Origin: Pseudomonas azotoformans
GTDB taxonomy: Bacteria > Pseudomonadota > Gammaproteobacteria > Pseudomonadales > Pseudomonadaceae
Direction of reading: 5' to 3'
Assembly: GCF_900103345.1 (NCBI RefSeq)
Contig: NZ_LT629702.1
Location: 2,480,001 to 2,544,000 of the forward strand
DNA length: 64,000 nt
Part shown: positions 44,577-52,365 of the stretch, one piece after another
How the letters are laid out: each line of letters begins with the position of its first letter
Position numbering within the stretch: the first letter of the stretch is position 1
Notes under the pieces: generated by a model
Seen by the model: the letters and a program-made list of their open reading frames with translations, nothing else
The model's database searches: none
What the model was told of the DNA's origin: nothing
Made by a program: the position numbers and the translations under genes

Positions 44577-45806
44577 TCAGTAAGGCTGCAATACCTGCAG
44601 TTGCGGGATCTGCACGGAGTCGCGATGGACCACTGTATGCAGTACCCGATCCTCTCGGACCGCAGCCATGTCCGGGTAATCGCTGTAGTGGTCGTTGCTG
44701 ATCACATAGGTCTCGACATCGAACTCCGCGGCGGCCAGCACCGGATGGTCGGCGGTGAGGGTGGGCGGCATAACCAGTACCCGGGCCTGCGGAAACATCG
44801 CTTGGAGTGCGTTGTCGCACATATCGAGCTGGCGGCGGATGCCCGGATCGAAGACCAAAGTCACGCCATAAGTCGCGGCCAGGTGAGGCACAAGTGTCTT
44901 GAGCACCTCCAGACCGATGAAGCGCCGTTTTCCGCCCGCTTCGTTCAGGTAGCAAAGATTATTGCCATCTACCACCAAGTTGCGGATTTCGTTTTCCAGC
45001 AGGCGAATGGTGTCGCGCAGGCGGCGCTTGCGTTTTTCCTCTTCCCGTTCCAGTTTGCGCTGGTGGAATTGCCGATCCTTCAACACCCTATCCGGACTGC
45101 GTTGCCCGACACCAAAGCGGTTTTCACATTCGTCATGGGCCATCCTTTTATCGAATGAGCTTTGCGCATTGTCCAACTGGTTGATGAAGCATTCGGCATC
45201 GATGATGTCCCGCTCCGTCGCCCGCAACTGGTCATGAGTAGTTTTCCAATTGCGATACACCTCTCCGGCCACCGCCTCCCAGTGGGCGCTGGCCTTTCTG
45301 ACTTCGTCGGCGACGCCCTGCAGGCGTTGCACGTCGTTGTCCAGTTGCGTGATGGTGGCCTTGGCCTGCAATGAATCGAAGCCCTGGTATCGCCGCGAAT
45401 TGGCGCTCAAGCGCAGCTGCTCCCGTTCGCTTTCGCCGAGCCCGGATACCAAGCCCTCTTGCCGGCTCTTGAACTGCGCCAGCCGCTCCTGCAGGGTGCT
45501 GACCTGGCGCTCAGCCACGCGCCGTTCACTGGAAAACCAGTGCAACGGCGACCAGCCCGCCTCGGCAACGCCCTTGGCGCTGTTCAGCTCAGCGCGGCTG
45601 GCCTTGATGCTCTGTTCGACCCTGGCAAGCTGCTCCCGCGCGGCGAGAGTTTCCCGTTGCATCTGAGCGAGCCTGCTATGGTTGCTCTCCTGGTCGAATC
45701 GCTCGAACCATTCGAGGTCGGCACGCAGATTCTGGATGTCTGCATTGATCTTTATGATTTCCCCCTTGAGGGATACCAGTCGCTTGGCGTGATGGTTGCT
45801 GTACAC
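44577..45806 (-). CDS. Coiled-coil protein with C-terminal NYN/PIN-like RNase domain
   Basis: A 409-residue protein. Residues 1-265 are almost all coiled coil (GEIIKINADIQNLRADLEWF, RQVSTLQERLAQFKSRQ, KLEREEEKRKRRLRDTIRLL). Residues 270-405 look like a Zc3h12a-type NYN domain: LVVDGNNLCYLN (first Asp), VTLVFDPGIRR, and AAAEFDVETYVISNDHYSDY with two further acidic positions. NYN domains cut RNA. The GTG start follows AGGAGCGAGAACC. This would be the natural effector of the operon. Confidence 0.65.
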   Translation of the reverse strand: MYSNHHAKRLVSLKGEIIKINADIQNLRADLEWFERFDQESNHSRLAQMQRETLAAREQLARVEQSIKASRAELNSAKGVAEAGWSPLHWFSSERRVAERQVSTLQERLAQFKSRQEGLVSGLGESEREQLRLSANSRRYQGFDSLQAKATITQLDNDVQRLQGVADEVRKASAHWEAVAGEVYRNWKTTHDQLRATERDIIDAECFINQLDNAQSSFDKRMAHDECENRFGVGQRSPDRVLKDRQFHQRKLEREEEKRKRRLRDTIRLLENEIRNLVVDGNNLCYLNEAGGKRRFIGLEVLKTLVPHLAATYGVTLVFDPGIRRQLDMCDNALQAMFPQARVLVMPPTLTADHPVLAAAEFDVETYVISNDHYSDYPDMAAVREDRVLHTVVHRDSVQIPQLQVLQPY

Positions 45807-45834
45807 GGTTCTCGCTCCTACTCAATCCGTTGGT

Positions 45835-45978
45835 TCAGGTGGCGCTCTGCGCGGCGCGTTTGCCGGAGGCATGCACGGCTTTCGCCGCAAGGTTCAGCGC
45901 GACCACCGTGGCCGCGCCAGCGGCGAAGCAGATGACGTTGGTCAGGAGAAATTCGAGAGGGGAAATCACAGGGTTCAT
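45835..45978 (-). CDS. Small single-helix membrane protein
   Basis: A 47-residue protein starting MNPVISPLEFLLTNVICFAA, with one membrane helix at about residues 8-32 and a short basic tail (AAKAVHASGKRAAQ). A strong ribosome site (AAGGAGTGAGTC) stands right before the ATG, so it is very likely translated. It lies between the YaaW-like and the NYN genes. Confidence 0.75.
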   Translation of the reverse strand: MNPVISPLEFLLTNVICFAAGAATVVALNLAAKAVHASGKRAAQSAT

Positions 45979-46009
45979 TGACTCACTCCTTGGTCGTCTA
46001 AAGTGGGCA

Positions 46010-46819
46010 TCAGGCGCCCAGGCGTATCCCGCATTTGCCACAGAAGTTGGCGCCGGCCGCGACTATCGCGTGGCAACCGGGACAGGTGGGTTTGAGCAAC
46101 ATCTTCTGGCGCATATGGCCGATCTGGATGACGCAGGGCACGGTGACCCGGTACGCCGGGCTTGCTAGGTCGAATGCCGTCCAGATCCCGGTGATGGCCC
46201 AGCCCACCGGGCCAGCCAGCACTGCTAGACCACGACCCAGGGTGCTCGAACCCGCCAGCACCACGCCACGCCCTACCAGGCTGCTCATGGTCGCGCTGGC
46301 GACCACCGCCGCCACGTTGTAGGAAGCCAACCCGGAACTACCGAGTGAAGCCAGCAAAGCCGCCAATGCCCCCGGCCCCATGCCGGGTCGGTACGCCAGT
46401 CCGCCCAGGGATTCGAACAGTGTTTTGCGGTCTTCCTCGCTCATCCGCGCCAGGGACTGGGCGAATACCTTGGTGATGATCGCCATTTCCATCTCGGCGC
46501 AGCTGGCGCTCGCCTTGTTCTTCGCGCCGACGTGCCCGGCCACATCAGCCAACAGCTCGCGGTACGGCACACCACTGCCGCCGCGGAACAGGTTGACCAG
46601 TGAGTTGCCGCCAAAGCGGGTCAGCTCCTCGGCGAAAATAGCCCGGGTCGACTCGCCGACACCCTTGTCCTTGTCGGACATCAACTGACGACAGACTGAA
46701 GATGACAGGGAGATGCGGCCCTTGCCGTTGTCGGTGATCACATCTATCAACAGGCCCACGTCGTCGGCGCTGGCACTCATCAATACATCGGCAAGATCGG
46801 GGTCGTGAATGATCGGCAT
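46010..46819 (-). CDS. YaaW-like (DUF3944/UPF0174) protein with C-terminal zinc ribbon
   Basis: A 269-residue protein. The N-terminal part (DPDLADVLMSASADDVGLLI; DNGKGRISLSS) and FGGNSLVNLFRGGSGVPYRELLADV match the E. coli YaaW family. A glycine-rich hydrophobic region (residues 165-225) may insert in or lie on a membrane. Unlike YaaW it ends in a zinc ribbon, CPGCHAIVAAGANFCGKCG. AAGGAGTGCCGGG precedes the ATG. Role unknown; second gene of the operon. Confidence 0.75.
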   Translation of the reverse strand: MPIIHDPDLADVLMSASADDVGLLIDVITDNGKGRISLSSSVCRQLMSDKDKGVGESTRAIFAEELTRFGGNSLVNLFRGGSGVPYRELLADVAGHVGAKNKASASCAEMEMAIITKVFAQSLARMSEEDRKTLFESLGGLAYRPGMGPGALAALLASLGSSGLASYNVAAVVASATMSSLVGRGVVLAGSSTLGRGLAVLAGPVGWAITGIWTAFDLASPAYRVTVPCVIQIGHMRQKMLLKPTCPGCHAIVAAGANFCGKCGIRLGA

Positions 46820-46830
46820 CCCGGCACTCC

Positions 46831-47475
46831 TTATTGTTCGCTAGAAGAAGGATCGTGTGGCGTGGTCTGGCTGACCCAGGCGCCCGCTATCGCGGCCAAC
46901 CACTTGCGTGGGCCGGATTTTGAAATCTCGCGCAGCATCAGCGCATCGAGCTTGAGACATGCGCGTCTACGCCACTCATCGCGGGCATTGGCCCGGGCAA
47001 CTTCCGGCGAGGCACCCACAATACTGGGGCGCTGATCCGGATGGACCTTGCATTCGCGCAAGACCTTTTCCACCGGATTAATCTCTTGAAGCCGCTCTTC
47101 GGCCTCCAACTTGTGAGCTGCAACCAAGTAATCGCCACTGTTGCCGATCGCGCTGGCCAGCAGTGCCCAGTCCTGGGGGCGCATCAACAGGAAAGCAGGT
47201 GGCACCCCCAGAGCCTGGGCAAGACGCTCGATAGTGCTCAGGTCCGGGTTGGCATCGCTACCTTGCGCTGGTGATTTCAGGGCCCGCAGCGTGCTACGAG
47301 CAATGCCGGTTTGCTGCTGGATCTGCACCGCGGACAAAGGCCCGGGGCCGTCGGCATCGTGTTGCGTTTCCCGCAGCGCACCTGCGACAGCGAGAACGGA
47401 GGATAGGTTGCGGCTAAACCATTGGCCGAGCGAAACCTGAATGGGTTGAGGCGTGAGGATATTCATTGCCATCAT
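46831..47475 (-). CDS. XRE-type transcriptional regulator of the operon
   Basis: A 214-residue protein with a helix-turn-helix around residues 48-90 (SAVQIQQQTGIARSTLRALK, then DLSTIERLAQALGVPPAFLL), of the Cro/C1 type. The C-terminal half is charged and helical without a known ligand domain. Two ATGs at 47475/47472 and one at 47466 are possible starts. It is the first gene of the operon and lies just downstream of two 22-bp operator-like repeats, so autoregulation of the whole operon is likely. Confidence 0.8.
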   Translation of the reverse strand: MMAMNILTPQPIQVSLGQWFSRNLSSVLAVAGALRETQHDADGPGPLSAVQIQQQTGIARSTLRALKSPAQGSDANPDLSTIERLAQALGVPPAFLLMRPQDWALLASAIGNSGDYLVAAHKLEAEERLQEINPVEKVLRECKVHPDQRPSIVGASPEVARANARDEWRRRACLKLDALMLREISKSGPRKWLAAIAGAWVSQTTPHDPSSSEQ

Positions 47476-47529
47476 CTCGCTATTAGATAATGGCACTTTA
47501 GTAATATTTTTAGCGTAGCGAAAGGCCTA

Positions 47530-47593
47530 ACTGGAGCGCTATCACTCCATTTTTAAGATATCCCGATGGTGACTGGAGCGTTGTCACTCCATT
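47530..47593. promoter_or_regulatory. Pair of operator-like repeats upstream of the XRE gene
   Basis: Two 22-bp direct repeats (47530-47551 and 47572-47593) agree at 20 of 22 positions. Each contains an imperfect dyad, TGGAGCG-4-CACTCCA. Their starts are 42 bp apart, almost exactly four helical turns, so two dimers would bind on the same face. Site type, dyad and position suit the adjacent XRE regulator. Confidence 0.75.
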
Positions 47594-47645
47594 ATTCTGT
47601 GCGTTGTCAGGGTGAAGACAACAACGGAGCTCTGTAAATCCAACG

Positions 47646-48014
47646 CTACGCTTTTCCCGAACGCCGGGCGTTTGCCTTTCTGAGCATTTCATCCAACTGC
47701 GCTATGAGTTCATCCGGGTCCAATTCGGTCCAGTTGCCACAATCCGCGGCCACAATCATTTCGGCGAACTCCGGGCTGTACTCAGGTACCCGGTCAGCGA
47801 CCACGTCGTCGATGAAAGACGTGAAAAACCAAGCGCCCTCCGCCTCTTCACCAACAAGCCGGCCTTCGACTTGCAAGGTGGCCAATTCCCCCAAGTAAGC
47901 ACCATCGTTCAGGTGTGGGTGAACGCTTAGGACAGCAGATTTGAGCGCCGACGAACTAATACCGCTTTTCGCCAACTCGACAATCATGAGTTGCAGCGAG
48001 GTCATCTCGGCCAT
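47646..48014 (-). CDS. Hypothetical protein
   Basis: A 122-residue acidic protein starting MAEMTSLQLMIVELAKSG, preceded by CGGAGGCCCCA. LKSAVLSVHPHLNDGAYLGELATLQVEGRLVG has a winged-helix-like look, but I cannot assign it. It lies on the same strand upstream of the operator repeats, so it is probably a separate unit from the XRE operon. Confidence 0.55.
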   Translation of the reverse strand: MAEMTSLQLMIVELAKSGISSSALKSAVLSVHPHLNDGAYLGELATLQVEGRLVGEEAEGAWFFTSFIDDVVADRVPEYSPEFAEMIVAADCGNWTELDPDELIAQLDEMLRKANARRSGKA

Positions 48015-48118
48015 TGGGGCCTCCGATTTAAGTTAGTGGGGGGCGCAAGGGCGCAGGACGCCCCCTCGCCTCCTCCAGCAGGGTGACTTGTGAGATTGTT
48101 TCACCAAAGCAATGGTGG

Positions 48119-48988
48119 TCAGTCGTTCACCGGCAAGTCATACCCAATACTGAACAGAGCCTGTTCGATGCTGCGAAGTGTTTGTCGGGTTGTTTTACCG
48201 ACCCGGAAAGGACTCTCAGAACAGAGAGGATGTTTTGCCACTTGGCTGAGCACGTAGCTGGCGTGCATGTTCCAACGTGCGTGATGCGACCCTGAGCGCA
48301 GGCGTTTGAACTGAAGACTTCCGATACTTGGGTTACGGCGTTTAGGTGCGAGAGCAGTGGTCGACTCTTTCGCCCCGGCCCAAGGGAAATTAAGCGCCAG
48401 CGGAACTTTCGTCAGGCATTTGACATTGCAGTATTTGACCACCAGCAATCCCAATGCAGCGGCTACCCGGCTGTCGTAGATGATGAAATCAGGGCAAAGC
48501 AACGAATAGATTTTGGTCATTCCCGAATTGAAGCGCAGCGATTGATTACGAAGAATCGGGGCGTCGGGATCATTGTCTACCAATGCTGTAGCGACATCCG
48601 AAATCATCTTTGCAAGGCCAGTCTTGTTGGCTTTCAACCATTCGTTGTTGCGGGAGGTGACACCTCCCCAGGCCATGACGTCGAGGGACGCCTGGAGGAT
48701 CAACGCATCGCTGCTGCCAGCAGCGATCAAGTCTGCGCGCAGTGCGGACAGCGCCATTTCGTTGCTGGCAGCGCTAACCCCTGGGTTGAACGCGAGGCGG
48801 GTATTACCCGGGTGATTCCAGCAATACGAGGTAAACGCGCCGTACAGGCTGTTACACGACCACCGTACTCCCGAGCGACGATCAACGTACTCATGCGTGA
48901 TGAGCGTGTCCGAATCAAGATGACCCGCCAACCAGTCGATGAATTCGGGGACGTGATCAAGCTTAGCGTAGGGGTGTTTAGTGTTCAT
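48119..48988 (-). CDS. Hypothetical protein, divergent from a WYL regulator
   Basis: A 289-residue soluble protein I do not recognise, starting MNTKHPYAKLDHVP after GGAGCATTC. The stretch SGMTKIYSLLCPDFIIYDSRVAAALG is faintly like the helix-hairpin-helix part of DNA glycosylase-fold proteins. It is divergent from the WYL-domain regulator with 98 bases between starts; such regulators often control the gene next to them in defence loci, which makes it a possible effector. Confidence 0.55.
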   Translation of the reverse strand: MNTKHPYAKLDHVPEFIDWLAGHLDSDTLITHEYVDRRSGVRWSCNSLYGAFTSYCWNHPGNTRLAFNPGVSAASNEMALSALRADLIAAGSSDALILQASLDVMAWGGVTSRNNEWLKANKTGLAKMISDVATALVDNDPDAPILRNQSLRFNSGMTKIYSLLCPDFIIYDSRVAAALGLLVVKYCNVKCLTKVPLALNFPWAGAKESTTALAPKRRNPSIGSLQFKRLRSGSHHARWNMHASYVLSQVAKHPLCSESPFRVGKTTRQTLRSIEQALFSIGYDLPVND

Positions 48989-49086
48989 GAATGCTCCTGT
49001 GGGCTGGCATATTCAACGCCCAATTGCGTGCCAGCGGGACTATGATGCAGCCCTACTAGACACTGATTTGTCCGAGTTGAAAAATT

Positions 49087-50175
49087 ATGCGAATTATTTC
49101 AGATGAAACTGAACACCGAGAAAAGCGGCGCAAATATTTGCGCAAGATTCTCCAACGTGCAGGCCGCGCTTTGTCGACCGAGGAGTTGCATCAAGAGATG
49201 CTCGAATGGGCGGACGGTACCGCCAATCCGAGGACAACTCGGCGTGACCTGTTTGAGTTGAAGGCGGAAGGGTTTGTAGAAAAAGTACCCGAAGAATCAG
49301 GACAGCGACGCAGAGCGCATCGCTGGAAATTGGGCAAGGGCAGTTTTGACTTGGCGCTTTCGCCGCAAGAATCGATGACCCTTAGCGCTATTTTCCAACA
49401 TGCTGAACGCTTCGGTTTCTGGATGGACACGAAAGAGCTTACAAAGCTGCGCGAGTACGCGGCCTGGGAGCTGAAGTCTCGATCAGCCCGGCATTTAGTC
49501 GCCGAGGGTCGCATCATCACTGGCACGCGGTTCACTGTGCTGGAGCATGGGCAACATGACCATGAGCACCTCAAGCTCATACAAGGTGCAATGATCGACG
49601 ATCATAGCCTGACCGTGCGTTATAGACCTCGAGATGCCAACGGCGTGGAGTGCTCCTACCTTCTGAAACCGCTCGCGCTCGCGTACCAGGACAGCAACAT
49701 CTACCTGTCAGCATTTGTAGCAAAGGAGACCTGGCATGGAGAGGCGCCCGATCCTGGCTTGCCAAGAGGAAAGTACAGCAGCAACGGGATTGGTAAAACC
49801 TGTGCGCTGATGTTGCATCGGATGGTGGACGCGCGGGTGGCGAGGGATGCTATCCAAGAACCTGAAGGCTATGACGTTCGATCCATCGAGGTTCAGCGAG
49901 ACCTAATTTCTGTCCACGCGAACGAGACGATAGAGTTGGTGTTGCGGTTGAAGGAGAACCTTCACAATCGCCTTACGGAAAACGCGCTTGCGGCGAATCA
50001 ACAGGTCGAAAGAGATGGCGATAGATGGTTGCTGCGGTGTGAATTGCTCGACACTCAGGGTCTTAGATTATTCCTGATGAGCAATGCCGCAGACGTCGAA
50101 GTCGTGTCGCCCGCGCACCTTCGCTGTCATGTCCGCGAGCAACTCGAAACAGCGCTATCGCAGTACACGTGCTGA
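49087..50175 (+). CDS. WYL-domain transcriptional regulator
   Basis: A 362-residue protein. The N-terminal winged helix is visible in LSTEELHQEMLEWADGTANPRTTRRDLFELKAEGFVE; the middle has the WYL-like sheet (KLIQGAMIDDHSLTVRYRPRDANGVECSYLLKPLALAYQDSNIYLSAFV); the C-terminus is the usual WCX extension (ETIELVLRLKENL, LRCHVREQLETAL). Proteins of this kind (CapW/BrxR group) repress defence genes until a signal binds the WYL domain. No strong ribosome site is seen. Confidence 0.8.
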   Translation: MRIISDETEHREKRRKYLRKILQRAGRALSTEELHQEMLEWADGTANPRTTRRDLFELKAEGFVEKVPEESGQRRRAHRWKLGKGSFDLALSPQESMTLSAIFQHAERFGFWMDTKELTKLREYAAWELKSRSARHLVAEGRIITGTRFTVLEHGQHDHEHLKLIQGAMIDDHSLTVRYRPRDANGVECSYLLKPLALAYQDSNIYLSAFVAKETWHGEAPDPGLPRGKYSSNGIGKTCALMLHRMVDARVARDAIQEPEGYDVRSIEVQRDLISVHANETIELVLRLKENLHNRLTENALAANQQVERDGDRWLLRCELLDTQGLRLFLMSNAADVEVVSPAHLRCHVREQLETALSQYTC

Positions 50176-50594
50176 AATCGACTGGAAAGGCTCCCGGCAT
50201 CTGGCGCAAATTTTGTACATTCTAGCCCTACGCCAATGGTGGCTGGCCAAACCTCGCGCTCGGTCAACGCCTCTATGCTAGTCCGTTTTAACGGTCCAGG
50301 GCTGAATGGATGCCAATACAGCGGATCGTGGAGGTAATCCCTCTAAAGTCTGGAGGGTGTGCCCATTTTGGAAGCGATTGAGCGACGTAACGAACGGTTC
50401 GCATCGCAATGGTGTCATTGGTTTTTTTGCGCCCAACCCGACAAGCCAGAAAGGAGCATTTGTCAGACCGGCGGCAACTGGACGCGCGCCCAGCAAGCAG
50501 AAGCTATCGGCCACTAGCAGACGCTCCTGCACTGAATATTTCAACTATCCGCCAAGCGATACAGCGCTTGAACGTGGCAACTGTGCTGTGGAAT
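50176..50594. other. Gene-free stretch
   Basis: About 420 bases between the convergent WYL and PLD genes. Short overlapping frames only, none with a ribosome site or known family. Confidence 0.45.
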
Positions 50595-51941
50595 TCAATA
50601 AACCTTCACATCGTAGCCCAGTGCTCTCAACGCCTTGCTGGTGCGACCGTTGCGCGGTGGGACCACTTCCGGCCGGGCCCAGCCGATCACCTCGGCTAGA
50701 GAATTCAGGCCATAGCGTGGGATGCTGTACTCCCAGTCGCGCCCAGCATGGTACAGGCGCAACCAGATCTCATTATCTTGCCCTTCGTAGAGCACATGGT
50801 GGAGTAGTTTACGAACATCCCATCCCTTGCGGTTGCGCTGACGCAGGATGAGTTCGGCAAAGGGCCGCACACGTGACTCCCTGTCCAGCGTCTTCAGCTC
50901 AGGAAAGCCAAGCTCGGCGGTTGGCACTTTTATTATGTGCTCCATGGTCGCGTGGGTGTTGCGACACAGGACGGCGAATTCCTCACTAGATAATTCGAGC
51001 ACCCTGTCCCGGGCCAGCAACTCACGCACCGCCGGTGCACTCTCATAAAGCGCGTAGTCTTCGTACGATGGCGCTTCCAACAAAGACTTCCACCACCTCA
51101 GTTCAACCTCCAGTGCAGCCTGCGGGTTGGCCCGATGGCTTTCGTGGAAGTCCTCGTATGGCTTGCGCTGGGCGTCGCCGACATGATTGTAATAGTAACC
51201 ATGCAGAAATTGATCGACATGCCAAGCACTTGGGACATCGGCACTCACCCATTTGGGTCGGTAGTCACCCAGTTGTTGCTGGATGCTCTGCAGAATACCG
51301 AGCGTTTCTAACCACTCCTGCTTGAAATTGTCCTTCCGTCGGTCAAAGGCGGCCTTCTCTTGGACAAAGCTCGGCCCTTCCCATTCGGGATGGCTGCGCT
51401 TCTTGCGCGACTCGTCGTAGATGCCCTTGTTCCAGAGGTTGAAGCGCTCCATTTCAGCGATGTAATCCGCCGAAATAGGGATGGTCACTTCCAGTTCATG
51501 CAAGTAGTCGAAGAGGTCTTCCAACTGGTTGTCCATGCCATTTGCGAGCAACTCGTCCGCCGTCAGGAAAACTCCCGCTTCAATGTTCGTAAGCCACCCA
51601 TTATCGGTATGGTTGGCCGAGCCAATATAGGCGCCGTAACCTTTCCACCAAATAACCTTGGGGTGGAAGCGGTCGGGGACAAAGCGCGTAAATACATTGT
51701 CTTTCTGATGCTTGAACAGGCGCTTGAGCAGCTCTACCGAAACAGGCACGGTGTGGTCGTAGCGCATCCATAGGTCCAGACGCAGCTTGTTATTGACGCA
51801 ATGGCCGACCAGATCTTGGGTGATATCGGATGCACTACTGCCATAGGCCACGGCAGCCAATACGCCATCTATCTCGACCTCGGCCCCAGGTAATAGGTCG
51901 CGCAGGTGTACCCCGTTAATTCGATTGGCGATGAGCTTCAT
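50595..51941 (-). CDS. Phospholipase D-like (PLDc) nuclease
   Basis: A 448-residue protein. A single HKD-type motif occurs at RFHPKVIWWKGYGAYIGSANHTDNGW near residue 95, with H, K and the GSAN segment kept, as in PLDc_2 nucleases and BfiI-type restriction enzymes. The rest is unassigned and ends in basic segments. The start at MKLIANRINGVHLRDL follows AAAGGAGTCGAC. It is a stand-alone gene, divergent from the four-gene helicase operon 424 bases away. A nuclease role in defence is likely from the family and context. Confidence 0.75.
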   Translation of the reverse strand: MKLIANRINGVHLRDLLPGAEVEIDGVLAAVAYGSSASDITQDLVGHCVNNKLRLDLWMRYDHTVPVSVELLKRLFKHQKDNVFTRFVPDRFHPKVIWWKGYGAYIGSANHTDNGWLTNIEAGVFLTADELLANGMDNQLEDLFDYLHELEVTIPISADYIAEMERFNLWNKGIYDESRKKRSHPEWEGPSFVQEKAAFDRRKDNFKQEWLETLGILQSIQQQLGDYRPKWVSADVPSAWHVDQFLHGYYYNHVGDAQRKPYEDFHESHRANPQAALEVELRWWKSLLEAPSYEDYALYESAPAVRELLARDRVLELSSEEFAVLCRNTHATMEHIIKVPTAELGFPELKTLDRESRVRPFAELILRQRNRKGWDVRKLLHHVLYEGQDNEIWLRLYHAGRDWEYSIPRYGLNSLAEVIGWARPEVVPPRNGRTSKALRALGYDVKVY

Positions 51942-52017
51942 GTCGACTCCTTTCAACGTATTGCGTTGGACAATGCGCACACGACGCTACTATATCCGTT
52001 CAATCACAAATTGAGCG

Positions 52018-52183
52018 GTAAGCGACCGCCCAACTCACCTTGCGCAAGTCAGTCCGGTATCCACCGACGTGGCAGCAACTGATCAATCTCACTTACTCGC
52101 TGCGTCTGCAGCCGCGTCAGCACATCCTTGAGACAAGCATACGGGTCGTGCCCATTAATGCGCACTGACTGGATCAGGCTCAT
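52018..52183 (-). pseudogene. IS66 remnant: tnpC C-terminus plus right end
   Basis: Minus-strand translation from 52183 to the stop at 52049 reads MSLIQSVRINGHDPYACLKD and on to EIDQLLPRRW, the exact C-terminal pattern of TnpC. After the stop comes a 34-bp end sequence ending in GCGGTCGCTTAC, an IS66-type inverted repeat. The rest of the element is gone. It differs from both complete copies, so it came from a third IS66. Confidence 0.85.
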
Positions 52184-52365
52184 GATCCGCTGCTGAAGCT
52201 TATCCGAAGTAGGCGCATACCTTTTGCCAGACTTAATGGCCTTCCGATATCACTTTCGTAATAATCCTCTCAAGAAACGCGCATCGCCGCCGATGCGTTC
52301 GGATTGGACTGCCTCCATGCAGGGTCAGGCGCCACCTCGGCGACCTATCTGAAGGATGAGATGAC

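Noticed and set aside
44497..44955. N-terminal extension of the radical SAM frame
   Set aside because: Composition is Arg/Pro/Gly-rich and it overlaps the NYN gene; the ATG at 44496 leads straight into the iron-sulfur motif.
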